From Phanerodontia chrysosporium (lineage: Eukaryota > Basidiomycota > Agaricomycetes > Polyporales > Phanerochaetaceae): 64,000 nucleotides of DNA. How positions within the stretch are numbered: position 1 is the first letter of the stretch; each line of letters starts with the position of its first letter. The notes under the pieces were generated by a model, which was not told where the DNA came from, made no database searches, and saw nothing but the letters and a program-made list of their open reading frames with translations. The stretch spans positions 1 to 64,000 of the forward strand of contig MJGA01000040.1 in the NCBI GenBank assembly GCA_001910725.1, read 5' to 3'. Positions 53,983 to 64,000 of this stretch are shown in pieces. The translations under genes and the position numbers were made by a program.

Positions 53983-56174
53983 ATGTCGCCCGCCACGGAC
54001 ATCACGGACGTGCCTCAGTCCACGCTCGCACGCTCGGCGTCGCGCTCGAGCAGCGCATCGCTCGCCAAGGAAAAAGTCGTCGACCCCGAGATGCAGGTCG
54101 CAAAGGACGCCGCCAGCGACGCCTTCCTCTCCGCCCAGGACCCGGACGAGGAGCCCTCGCTGCTCGACAGCCTTTACGCCCGCTTCCGCATCCCCATCCT
54201 CGCCGCGCTCACCCTCGCCATCCTCGGCTGGTGGATCTGCTCGACCGTCCTCACCGCGACCCGGCACAGATGGTGCGCATCCCTGCCCTGACGCAGCGAG
54301 TCCGTAGCTGAACCTCCCCCCTCAAGGATCGTGCAGACCTTCTGGGCGTGGTTCTTCATCATCACCATCGCCTTCCGCTTCATCCCAAACCGCGTCGTCA
54401 CCCGTCCCGTCGAAGCCGTATGGATCCCTTGCGTGCAAGCGCCCTTCATGCGCCTCCCGTACATAGTTCGCCTCGGCATGGGCTGGCTCGCGCTGCTGGG
54501 CATCGTCTTTGGTAGCGCGTTCGGTTTCCCCCTGACAGCTGTACGTCCCGCACGCTTTTCACCTTCATTCACAAAGAGTTGATATACGGCTTCTGCTCTG
54601 TCCCCTTTTACACCGCCCCATCTCACGCTCTCGCCATCACGCAATGCCCATATCGCCACTATATCTCTCGCACACAGAACTCTGGCTACGGTGACCGCGC
54701 CATCTCCGTCCTCGGTCTCTTCGTCTTCCAGTGCGGCTTCTGGCTCACCAGTGCCAGCAGGAAGGAAATCCCTTGGTGAGTTTTTTGCCCCACGATTCCG
54801 CTTTCCTGCCCCGCATTCTCCTCGTTCTTGGCACGTGAAGCGGATCCGAGACATCCCAGTGCTCGGGCTGCTCATGTGACCCGCATATACCCACCTCCAT
54901 GTGCACGTTTACTTTTTAGCTCGCATTTTCGGACCTTGCTTTGAGCCTGGTGACTGACCTTTCCATGCGACAGGCCCACCGTCATCGTCGGTCTCTTCAT
55001 GCAGCAGGCGATCGCCATGTTCGTGCTCAAGTCCGGTGCCGGTTTCTCCATCTTCAAGTGGATCGCCTACCTCGCCTCGGACTTCCTCGCGCAGGCACTC
55101 CAGGGTGCCGCCTTCTTCTTCGACCAGGCCACCGTCGACAAGCACTGGTTCTTCGTCAACACCCTCTCGTCCATCATCTTCTTCATCGCTTTTGTGCAGA
55201 TGATGTACTACCTCGGCGTCATGCAGTGGCTCATCAAGTCCTTCGCGTGGTTCTTCTTCAAGATCATGAACATCTCCGGTGCCGAGGCCGTCGTCGCTGC
55301 TGCGTCTCCGTTCATCGGCCAGGGCGAGAGCGCCTGTCTCGTCAAGCCCTACGTCGACTATATGACCGCAAGCGAGCTCCACCTCACGATGACGTCCGGG
55401 TTCTCGACCATCGCCGGCTCCGTGCTCTCCGCGTACATCGGCCTCGGCGTGCCGCCGCAGAACCTCGTGACCGCGTCGGTGATGAGTATCCCGGCGAGTA
55501 TCGCGATCAGCAAGATGCGCATGCCCGAGCGCGAGGAGCCCGTCACGCGCGGCCGCGTCGTCGTCGACCGTGGCGACCAGGACAAGAACAAGCCCGCGAA
55601 CGCGCTCCACGCGTTCAGCAAGGGCGCCGTCTTTGGCCTCATCGTCGCCGGTCAGATCCTGTAAGTCGTCGCCCTACCTCTCACCGAACTGGTGTTGACA
55701 CCCACGGGCAGGACAAACGTGCTCACCGTCGTCTCGCTCGTCGCAACGATCAACGGCCTGCTCACGTGGATCGGCAAGGGCTTCGGGATCCACGCGCTGA
55801 CGCTGCAGGTCATCCTGCGCTACGTCTTCTACCCGGTCACGTTCTTCCTCTCGGTGCCGCGGCACGAGATCCTGACGGTGAGCGAGCTGCTCGCGACGAA
55901 GCTCGTCGCGAACGAGTTCGTCGCATACACGCAGCTGCAGGGCATCATGCACGGCCAAGGCCCGTTCCCCGTCCTCAGCGAGCGCGGGTACACGATCGCG
56001 AGCTACGCGCTCTGCGGGTTCGCCAACCTCGGCTCGCTCGGCATCCAGGTCGGCGTGCTCAGCGCGCTCGCGCCGTCCCGCGCACGCATCATCGCGCGCA
56101 TCGCCGCGAGCGCGATGATCTGCGGCTTCATCTCGACGCTGCAGGCCGCCGGCATTGCGGGCATGCTTGTATAG
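53983..56174 (+). CDS. Concentrative nucleoside transporter (CNT/SLC28 family)
   Basis: Ion-coupled nucleoside uptake carrier of the plasma membrane. Introns 54273-54326, 54541-54677, 54776-54973 and 55661-55711 join in frame. A cytosolic Ser-rich N-terminus ([20 protein letters not shown]) of about 65 residues precedes the first helix [20 protein letters not shown]. Family motifs: [60 protein letters not shown] with the nucleoside-binding Gln-x-Glu; [52 protein letters not shown]; and [20 protein letters not shown]. It ends [11 protein letters not shown]. An acidic/basic loop ([20 protein letters not shown]) lies between the two conserved halves. Length is typical and no defect is seen. Between the duplicated F-box blocks it is an ordinary single-copy gene. 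Confidence 0.93.
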
Positions 56175-56607
56175 CGCCTCGTGGCTCCGACGACCTACAT
56201 GTACCAAGGCGATGCACCTCCCCTCCCTACCTTATGCGCCTAGCCTACCCCCAAGAAACCTGTCATGCTCGCAACGTGCTTGTCGATGTACTTTTTCCCC
56301 CTGTGCTGTATGGGTAATATAATTGAACTGAACACCGGGAAACCGAAGTGGCGATCTACGTCGCCTTTCAAATGTAGACCGTCGGGTACATCCGAAGCGT
56401 GTTGCATTTTCTCACGCGTCTCGGTGAACGTTGAGGTTAAGGTTCGTCCCTAGCACCGTCCCCCCTCTCAGTGCACGGCTCTCTTCGCCCTACCATCTAC
56501 AGCCTGCTGTCTACTGCGGCCCAGCGACTTGATTACGCTAGGGCCAGACCTGGATGACTCCTGAGTCACGCTTCAACGTCCTTATGTCTCTTGGATAGCC
56601 TCCCCCT
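56175..56607. other. Intergenic spacer
   Basis: About 430 bp between the CNT stop and the second F-box of the inverted pair. Nothing recognised. Confidence 0.45.
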
Positions 56608-57913
56608 ATGGATTCACACTCGCCGCCTGGCACTTCCGGCCCACGCACTATTCCTCATATACCCCTCGAGATAATGGAATACATCATCGACTACCTAGCG
56701 AACAGCTCAGATGGACAAGAGCGCGTTACTTCCCTCTCTGCCTGCACGCTGGTCTGTCGGTCTTGGCTGCATCGGAGTTCTCTAAATCTCCTCCCATTTG
56801 TCGACTTCACCAGGCGAAAGGACTTCTGCCCCGCTTTCCTAAATATCTTCATCACTGCGACTCGGGGGTCTCCGCGACTCAGGCAACACGTCCGCACTCT
56901 TATTGTCCCCTGGCGCCCCGAGGACCGAACGATCACGGCCATCCTCGACGCTCTGCCCGCCCTGTCCGGGCTCTCATTCTTTCCTGAGCACACCATCGAT
57001 ACCAACATCGCGACCGACCTGTCCTTCGAGCTTGCCAAAACTACCCAGCGGCACACGCTCGAGCGGTTCGCACTCTGCCACCAGAAGGGCAGCTCGGTTC
57101 TCCGCTCTCTGTGTCTCTTCGGCCGCATCGACCACCTGGCTCTGCTCCGGATCGACTGTACAGACGACACAGAAGATGCGCTCCTGCTAGCGTCCGCGCC
57201 TCACCTCGCAGTGCGCGACCTCACACTGGACGCACACGACCTTCCGCTGCTCGCGCCGCTCGCCAGGATCCTTGTCCCCGGCGTGCTCGCGTCCGTCTCC
57301 GTCCAGGACATGTGCTGCTGGCCCGGGGGACGCGAGTATGCGGCGCTGCACCCGTTCTTGATGGCCGTGGGCGCGGGTATCGAGAGGCTGGAGCTCGCCG
57401 TCCCGAATGTCGTCTCGTCGTCGCGGTGGGCCGCAGGCGGTGCGCCTACAAGCCCGTCCACGCAGTGTACCAGCTGACCGGTCTGTTCGCAGTCGACCTG
57501 CGTCTGGGAATCCCGCTGGACGTCTGTCCGCGGCTGCGCGAACTCCGCATCTCGTGTAGGAGCTGGCAGGTGCGTCGTGGGCGGCGAGCGGAATGCATGA
57601 GCTCATGTGCACGCAGGAGAACCTCCCGCGGGTGTGCGCCGTTTTCCTCGCGGCCTTGCCACCGTCGATACGCCGCGTCCGCCTCGAGCTGCTCGTCCCG
57701 CTCTCTCGGCGGGCGCCGTACCGCCTCGCGTTCGCCAACACCGCCCTTGCGCCCGTCTGGCAGCTCCTCGACCGCGCCACTGCGCCGTACGCGGACCTCC
57801 ACGTCGTCGAGGTCGTCGCGCCGTTCGAGCACGGCGCCCCTCCCGAGGGGTTCCTCGCTGGTTGTTCAGCGCGCTTCGGGCGGGTGCTCAGGCTCACTCG
57901 TGTGCTTGACTAG
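56608..57913 (+). CDS. F-box protein, inverted pair copy 2
   Basis: Three exons, 56608-57439, 57493-57569 and 57617-57913, give 401 residues with both joins in frame. The F-box HIPLEIMEYIIDYLANSSD and LVCRSWLHRSSLNLLPFVDF are followed by the same leucine-rich body as copy 1. It ends GRVLRLTRVLD. Differences from copy 1 are mostly single substitutions (for example DTDIATDLS to DTNIATDLS). The first intron is 2 nt shorter. The N-terminus (MDSHSPPGTSGPRTIPH) differs from copy 1. Both copies are open, so they either duplicated recently or are both used. Confidence 0.85.
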
Positions 57914-57970
57914 TGGCGGAGGTTGGCGAGAGGTATGCCAGCAGCGTCTGGTTCGGGGCGTGTATCTGAA
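56608..57970 (+). repeat. Inverted duplication Z, copy 2
   Basis: Counterpart of 40555-41918 in opposite orientation, about 15 kb away. Similarity continues past the stop codon to about 57970. Confidence 0.85.
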
Positions 57971-58379
57971 GTTGTGTCAATGGTGCGCCGCTATGTCTGG
58001 ATGCTTGTCATGTAGCAACGTATAGACATTCGCAAAAGGTGTCCTCCATGGCTGCTGTTGAGTGTGCAGGCATTCTGCCCCACGTCTGCTGGGTAGTTGG
58101 TTGAAGGTCAATCACTTTGAGCAATCCCGGCTGTGGCTGTCTCATGACACGTATTTAGTCCACACGGTCGTGGCACTCGCCGCTCAAACCTCGTTAGACA
58201 ATGTGGTGAGGTATAACCATTGAGTTGGGTAAACCAGTATAACGAAAGAACTGACTTAAACCCAATGCTTGCGATGGTGGCCTGTGACGCCCAAACTCCA
58301 GTGCATGAGCTGTAAAGGAGTGCAGGGACTACAGTGGACAACTTGGACTAACATACAGCAGGCCTCAAGACTGCCTCAT
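57971..58379. other. Intergenic spacer
   Basis: About 410 bp. No coding or structural feature is seen. Confidence 0.4.
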
Positions 58380-58800
58380 GGGTACAGCAATCCCTGCTCT
58401 CTTAGAAACCTGATCATTTCTCTCATTCGCGCAGGGCAGCGCCGCAAGGATAGCAGCTTTAGCACCCTCGCCACCATCCTGGTGCGTGATCGCACGACAC
58501 GTACCTTCGACGATCAGACCGACCTCGACGCACGCAAGGCCTGCATACAGAGCGAGTGCGTGGCCAACCGCATCCAGAGCTGCCTCTTTGGTGCCACCTC
58601 CAAGCATGTAGAAGGAGCGTGACGCGGCGCACGCCCGACGGCAGCGCCGCCAGAAACGCCAGCTCCCGCTCAAGGGCCAACCGCTCCAGTACATTTCCTT
58701 GAAGCTTGAAGAACGCATCGGTGTGCAGGGTGCTGTGTGCGACTTGCGTGAGGGCAGAGAGGTCGGGAGGCTCATCTGCACGGCTGGTGCCATGCTACCA
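58380..58800 (-). pseudogene. F-box-family C-terminal relic, minus strand
   Basis: Encodes PDLSALTQVAHSTLHTDAFF, then ELAFLAALPSGVRRVTLLLH. It shifts frame to EAALDAVGHALALYAGLACV and continues GGEGAKAAILAALP. This is the C-terminal half of the F-box 3 subfamily with a frameshift near 58625 and no F-box. Confidence 0.7.
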
Positions 58801-59590
58801 CTACGCATTCCATATATGGGTCCATCACGCATGCTCGGTGATTGCCGCGCCCTGATGCCGAATATTCGACTTTCGCCAGCGCGTCATAGCGCCACGAGTT
58901 AGGGTGAGCGACATGACTCTCTCTCGAGTGTGTTGTGCACATAGCTAAGATCACGGCCAGGCATCCCCGGGCAGTCTCACAGGGACAAAATCTGCGGGCT
59001 TTCCCGCCCTCACGGCTCCCGCCGCAGGCACTCCTGGACGTGGCCGACGAACGCGAAAACGAAAAAAAGAAAACAACAGCGTTGAAAGCTGCGGCTCGGT
59101 CGCAGCGCCCTTGCAGCCGCGCCGCATGGGACGTTGCTGGGGTGCGAGCTGCAGGGGTTCGCCCGGGGGAGCCAGAACGCCCCAGGAACTTTCCACTGTC
59201 TCAGCGGGTGCGGGTCCCGCCCCGCAACGTCCGGAGGCCAACCACTTCCTCGTGGCCCTTGGCGACACATCCAACCGCAAGCCTCCTCACTATGCGCACT
59301 GCCGTGCTACCAACCCCACGCATATGTGCCTGCGCTATCGGCGGTCGTCTTTGGACGCGCTTGTGCAGCCATCTCTGGCGAGCATCGGCGGACGCTGGCA
59401 CCTCGTCGTTGTGCGGTAGAACCACACGGCCTGAACTACAACGGCTCGGAGTAGTCTCGTGTGGAGACTCGGGGCGTACCTGCCGACGGTGCGCGCGCTT
59501 TGTGCAGACGTGGCAGTTGGGCGGCAGCTTCCACAGCGTGGTAGCCCCGATTTTGTAATCCGAATACTACATAAAAATCAGCCAAATAAA
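58801..59590. other. Intergenic region
   Basis: About 790 bp, GC-rich, with frames on both strands but no recognisable gene. Confidence 0.4.
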
Positions 59591-59591
59591 A

Positions 59592-59750
59592 TGACGGTTT
59601 TCTTCCAGTTTATGAGAAAGGAATACAAAGGGTTCTTACGAATGGCTGCCTGCCTTGAAGCCAATTTTCCTGCGATTCTCCTTGATTTGTGACTGTCACA
59701 TAAACTGCAAGAAAACCTGCATGCAGTCATCAGTTTATTGACCGGTTTTC
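59592..59750. repeat. AT-rich island with inverted repeats (hairpin or MITE-like)
   Basis: An arm near 59593-59613 (GACGGTTTTCTTCCAGTTTAT) and the segment 59699-59721 are inverted repeats of about 21 bp with two or three mismatches, about 85 bp apart. A third partial copy, CAGTTTATTGACCGGTTTTC, follows at 59731-59750. The stretch is far richer in A and T than its surroundings. No target duplication could be fixed. Confidence 0.45.
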
Positions 59751-59892
59751 TTTTTATTTTACGTGGTAGAAAATCGCGCTTACCACGCTGTGTTCGGCTT
59801 TCCTGTCAGCCACTGCTCGCCCAGCTCGGCTTCCATTTGCCGTGGCAAGTTTGCTTTCAAACCTGTTAGCGCGCCGCATGCTGAGGACGCCG

Positions 59893-59979
59893 ATGCCAGA
59901 CAGATTCACGGAGATTGTGGTAGAAAACATGGCTATGTTTGTGCCGTTCCCTGCTTGGCTGTTAAGCTCTACAAATTGA
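59893..59979 (+). other. 28-codon open frame with F-box-like start, copy 2
   Basis: Encodes MPDRFTEIVVENMAMFVPFP and eight more residues, the same length as at 38159-38245. Most changes are in the last eight codons. Confidence 0.4.
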
Positions 59980-61190
59980 CCCTGCCCTTCGAAGCGCAGA
60001 ATTCGTTATGTGCAACCGTTGTAGCTGTTTATTCTCGCGGTTGTCTGACATTCACGCGGTGGCCAAGGAGGTGAGCGGTCATTTACATATTCCCTCTCGA
60101 TGCAGCTGACGTCTCCCTGGGGCAGTGACTAGCTGGCGCAGCCCAAAGGACGCGCATATACCCACCTCTCGGCTCAGCCAGCATGTGCACCGTGGCGACA
60201 CCACACGACGGCGCGGTGGAGCCCCCAGCTGGAGGGGGCCATTGCCCGCAAATGGCACTGCGGCTGCCCTGGCTGCCGACGGGAAGCCAGGCGCCTGTCA
60301 CGAGCGGACACATGAATCGGACAGGCGTGCCTGGATCTACTCCCTACGACGGCCACTCCGCGCGACGTCTCGGCGGGGATGTGTCATGCGCGCCTCGTCA
60401 CGGCATCGCGTCGCGGGCTGGGCGCAGGCCCACGGCGCGTCCAGGCGCGTTCGAGCCTCTGCCCATCCAGGGCAGTCGCCTTACCGTGTTACGTCGCCCT
60501 GCGATTGGCTGGTACGCGTCGGCCACCGCGAGCAGTCGTCGTTTTGTCGTCCGCGCCACCTTCGTTCGGACGCATATAAGCGGCGCGTGCGAGCCCCCAG
60601 GACGAGACACCCACTAGCCCGACGCCCACCCTCTGCGCCAGCGCCCGCGCGGGGCAGCGCCGGCGACCCCAAGGCCTGCGGGCCACGCTCCCGTGCATGC
60701 TCTGCAGCCCGCCGCGCTCGCGCCGGGTGCGGCTGCCGAGATGTGGCGGCCGCAAGGATTAGGGTCGACGACGCTGCCCCGCAACGCCGGCATGGGCCTG
60801 TGTGTCGTCTTAGACGAGCCGTCCGCGGCCCTGGTGCGCCGTCCCAAACGCACTGTGGGGCGTGGGCCGGCGTGTCGTGCACGCACAGCTCATGCCGTAG
60901 ACGACGCACCAGCCGTGCCTGCCCACTGATCCACCGTGTCGCAACGGTAACGAGCGGCTGCCTTCCGTGCTTGCTGCATCGTGCGAGGGCGGCGCGCGGT
61001 ACGTCTCCTCATTCCGACTACCAGTGAATATCCGTGCCGCGCTGAGTCCCAGCCAGGCATCATGTGTGCTGCACATACCGGCAGCCATTCTGTGGCGGTC
61101 GGTAGGCGCTCAGGAAGGCCTCTTCCTCTCCGTCTCTCCGCGGGTGACATGACCAAGTTGTCCTCGAGACGCGGCGCGACGCCACCAGGA
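59980..61190. other. Non-coding part of block Y copy 2
   Basis: About 1.2 kb, GC-rich, with a TATA-like CATATAAGC near 60573 as in copy 1. No frame is conserved between the copies as a protein. Confidence 0.45.
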
Positions 61191-61197
61191 GTGCAAT

Positions 61198-61978
61198 GTT
61201 ATTGTGATGGCGCGGACTGATTGCTGCGGCTCTTCGCCTCCGTCGGCCGCCTGCACGTCCAATCCCTGCGCCCAGACCCGCCGCTGCCGCTTGCGGCCGC
61301 GCGCCACACCGTGGCACACCTCGAGGCGCACTACACCGGCACGGCGGCGCTGCAGTACCTTGCGCGCACACTGGCCGCCGGCGTGGCACTCGAGACGCTC
61401 AGCATGGCCTTCGCCGGCGCCGCGCAGAACGAGGATGCCGTGCACGACGTCGTGCGCGCGGTCGCGCAGCATCTGCGGAGCGTCTGCGTCGTCGCAATCG
61501 TGCCGAGTTTCCTGATGTGTGCGTCTTTCCCCTTCGCACCCCCGGCGCCGACGACCTTTGCGCTCGCAGAACCCGCCAGCGGACGCGCCCCCGCCGATCG
61601 CCCTGCCGGACCTCGCGGCGTGCGCGCAGCTCACGCACGTCGCGCTGCACACGAACCACTTCTTCCGCGCAGCGCGCGCGCGCGCGAGCTCGCGTTCCTC
61701 GCGGCGCTCCCCGCCGGCGTGCTCCGCGTCGCGCTCATGTGGGACAGCTGCGCGCAGGTCGCGGGCTGCCTTCGAGCTCGCGGACGACCTGCGCGGCGTC
61801 GCCTGGGCGGACGTCGGCCGCGCGCTCGCGCGCTGTGCGCACCTCGCGTGCGTCGAGATCGGCGTGCTCCTCGACAAGTGGCGCGAGCCACCAGCTGCTG
61901 AAGGACAATGGGGCCGCGCAGGCTGTCGTTCGCGTGGGGTTTGCTCCTCGCCTCAGGAAGATCGTCAGGTTTGTTTGA
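61198..61978 (+). pseudogene. F-box-family C-terminal relic, copy 2
   Basis: Same content as 39386-40160. The Trp of ADWVLRLF has become a TGA stop here (GCG GAC TGA). HTVAHLEAHYTGTAALQYL, LPDLAACAQLTHVALHTNHF and a frameshift near 61755 follow, then FELADDLRGVAWADVGRALA. One frame keeps RCAHLACVEIGVLLDKWREP, lost in copy 1, before shifting to LLKDNGAAQAVV and LRKIVRFV. It is inactive. Confidence 0.75.
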
Positions 61979-62118
61979 TGTCGGGGGATGGTTGGTCGCG
62001 TGCGTTCTAGGGTTGGACTCGCCTTTCCCGTCTGTGGACGCAAACCAGTGCATGTCGGACCCGTAGGCTTGCGAGGAGTGTAGCGAAGAGTGTGCGAAAC
62101 GTATTTGACTCTTCCGCG

Positions 62119-62444
62119 ATGTATTACACCTTCCTATTACGGCCCGATCAGGTACCCTCGGTGATATCCGGAACCCTCATGGACGAGCGTTTACCGACAC
62201 CCACCCAGGCGCGCCACAGGCCTTTGCGCATGTCGACTTTGCAAGTCGTGAGCTCGTATAATCTATTTGCGCCTTGTATTTGTGTATTTTTGGCTTCTGT
62301 CACAGCCTCGTCCACGTTAGGTTGGAAAACCTCGTAGCCTTGGGCACATATGGTCCGCTAGAAAGCAATGAAGCAGCCAAGGCGGCCGTGACAGCGGCCC
62401 TTCCGACGTGGCTTGGAAAAATCACCCATTTTCTTTTGATCTGA
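62119..62444 (+). pseudogene. F-box gene stub (leader exon fused to C-terminal tail)
   Basis: Leader exon MYYTFLLRPDQVPSVISGTL at 62119, an intron-like GTGAGC...CACAG, then directly GPLESNEAAKAAVTAALPTW. The F-box and leucine-rich parts seen or partly seen at 31.4-31.8 kb are deleted here. Confidence 0.65.
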
Positions 62445-63951
62445 AGTCCATCTTATGTAGCACACAAAACAATGCAACAAGGCCATCACATGGGGTTGTT
62501 TATTGGACAACTTCCTGCCTGTATTGATATCGGTTTCCCGCTGTACCAGGGCCTGTATGGCTAGAGGAAACCAATGGTATGGTGGACATGTGTATGCGAA
62601 GTCTGTCTGAAGAGTGAGCGGCAGTACTACAGGTAGTCAGAAGCACAGGATATGCCCATGTGGTGCAGTGAGATAGGTGTTATGGCCTGACACGTTGAAG
62701 ATGAGGAGCGTGCAAGGCGCGGTCGAAATTCGAACGGTGAGGGTGCCTTCCTGCTGGCGCTTGGTGTGGTGATGCGACCTTCCTGTTCTAGCATTCTGCC
62801 CCGCCGGCCCTACCGACCCTTCATGCTTCAAAGCTGTCAAGCCGGACAGAGCGCTGCCATATCAGTGCGGTTGGTCCTCATACTCACGGCGAAATCACTT
62901 TTCAACCACCACCATCCCTCTCCGCCCAGCGAGCCGCTGCACCCCATGCCGCAGTGTTCTGCGCAACACAGGACGACAGGGGTCAAGCCGCCTTCGCGGT
63001 GCAGGCTCATCAATGATATGCAGAGGAGAATGAAAGCTATTTCTGCCCAGACCCCACGGGAGAGCTAGTGAGTGGCTCGCGAACGTAAGCACATCACGCC
63101 CATCGTCACTGCACGGCTTGAATTCCTCTGGGCGCATTCAACGCAGATGGGCACTCCGGCTTGGTTTCAGGCCATGCCGCTCGTAAGTCGACGGCAGAAG
63201 GCCACACGCCGACCGATGGCCTCCGAAGGGAGGAAAGGCGTCCCGCTCGTAGCCAGGAGCGCACAGCGGCAGTGAACATGCTCCCGCCCGCCAAGTCGCA
63301 GGATTGTCCTCCGGAATGGGGCCAAGCTCCTAGGACGCCCATTTTACGTAGCTCGAGACTAGGCCTGCCCACAGCCCCACACACCGGTGTTGGCGTCAGT
63401 CGAGCGGTAGCAGCCGTGCGATCTCTGCGAAACTCGATGAACCCGCAAGCGCAATGGAGACGGAGCCTCCGGAGGTGGACCGAATGGACGGCCATTGCAG
63501 GGCAGGAGCAACACGCAAGAGTCGTATCATGGTTTCCGAAGACTGAGGGCACATCTCACCACGTGGACGACGCCAGAAAACAGCGGCGATTGGGCCGAGG
63601 CGCTCCTTCTTCTCGACCGTATCTCACGAACTCTGCATTATCGCGAGAAACGATTCTCGTGCTCGAACACGACCCTGTCGCAACCGTGGGCGGCAGCACA
63701 GGCTGCAACGGACTCGTCGTTGCGCGCGCAGCGCCCCACGCAGATGCAATCTGTCCACGGACGTCGTCGGCGCTGATTCGTCCCGACACGCGTGCCTACA
63801 GCCCGGACAGCCTACACCAAACGTAGAATCGCCAGCCAAGTCGCCGAATGGAAGACGCAAGAAGATGAGATGGCCGCCTCCTGATATATAACACATGTCC
63901 TCGCCTGCCGTCCAGGTTTCCCACCGGCCAGCTCTCCATCTCTTGCGAGCC
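62445..63951. other. Non-coding stretch inside block X copy 2
   Basis: About 1.5 kb, counterpart of 31866-33379. It ends with the TATATAA at 63885-63891 that precedes the second DUF2235 start. Confidence 0.5.
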
Positions 63952-64000
63952 ATGTCGCTGCCCCCGCCCGTCGTGACGACCCTCCCGAGTATCATACCCC
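63952..64000 (+). CDS. Second DUF2235 hydrolase gene, first codons only
   Basis: Encodes MSLPPPVVTTLPSIIP and is cut by the window edge. The 49 bases differ from 33380-33428 at a single silent position, and the TATA box at 63885 is also conserved. Whether the rest of the gene is present and intact cannot be seen. Confidence 0.7.
   Translation, partial: MSLPPPVVTTLPSIIP

Larger units (their letters stand above)
59874..62150 (+). repeat. Segmental duplication block Y, copy 2
   Basis: Matches 38140-40327 with small indels (for example extra bases near 60290-60340 and 60895-60925). At its right end it continues without a gap into block X copy 2, so Y and X were probably adjacent in the ancestral arrangement. 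Confidence 0.78.
62119..64000 (+). repeat. Segmental duplication block X, copy 2
   Basis: Matches 31179-33427 apart from the F-box deletion and small indels. It runs to the end of the window inside the second DUF2235 gene. Confidence 0.8.

Noticed and set aside
54941..56317. 458-codon plus-strand frame
   Set aside because: It overlaps the CNT transporter in another frame. The CNT frame has clear family motifs and splice joins; this one is Arg/His-rich shadow sequence.
1..64000. CRISPR arrays, rRNA, tRNA, prophage or bacterial operon signals
   Set aside because: None is seen. Spliceosomal introns, TATA boxes and fungal gene families show a eukaryotic nuclear sequence. tRNA genes cannot be excluded by eye.

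Overview
The window is nuclear DNA of a filamentous basidiomycete, most likely a wood-decay agaricomycete. Genes have many 45-60 nt GT-AG introns, TATA boxes sit 40-50 nt upstream of several starts, and there are fungal-specific FunK1 protein kinases, many degenerate F-box genes and lineage-specific families. No rRNA, tRNA or CRISPR array was recognised. Intron-spliced products below were worked out by hand from frame continuity and splice sites.

Layout. 1-4.6 kb: ordinary genes, all leftward: the start of an MFS transporter (one frameshift), a complete short-chain dehydrogenase, and a nucleoplasmin-like gene (frameshifted, without an FKBP domain). 4.78-9.02 kb: a complete Tc1/mariner-type transposon with terminal inverted repeats and TA target duplication, carrying an intact DDE transposase and an unrelated, apparently intact 626-aa passenger gene. 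10-21 kb: two intact FunK1 kinase genes with matching exon plans, a UDP-glucose pyrophosphorylase relic and a decayed SPRY-F-box gene. A second, better preserved SPRY-F-box gene lies at 21.2-23.5 kb.

24.7-31 kb is a tandem run of four F-box genes. From 31 to 64 kb the sequence is a mosaic of duplications. Block X (31.2-33.4 and 62.1-64.0 kb) includes the promoter and start of a DUF2235 hydrolase gene. Block Y (38.1-40.3 and 59.9-62.1 kb) holds dead F-box fragments. A third F-box gene is present as an inverted pair (40.6-41.9 and 56.6-57.9 kb). Embedded in this are a DCAF7/WDR68-type WD40 gene, a CNT nucleoside transporter, a truncated FunK1 gene and a three-member family of unknown function.

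One member of that unknown family is split by a 1,001-bp element with long inverted repeats and a GATGC target duplication. Removing it restores a 129-nt exon, the exact size of that exon in the two intact paralogues. The two transposable elements are the strongest findings. The F-box, FunK1 and SPRY-F-box genes look like rapid birth-and-death families rather than a pathway.
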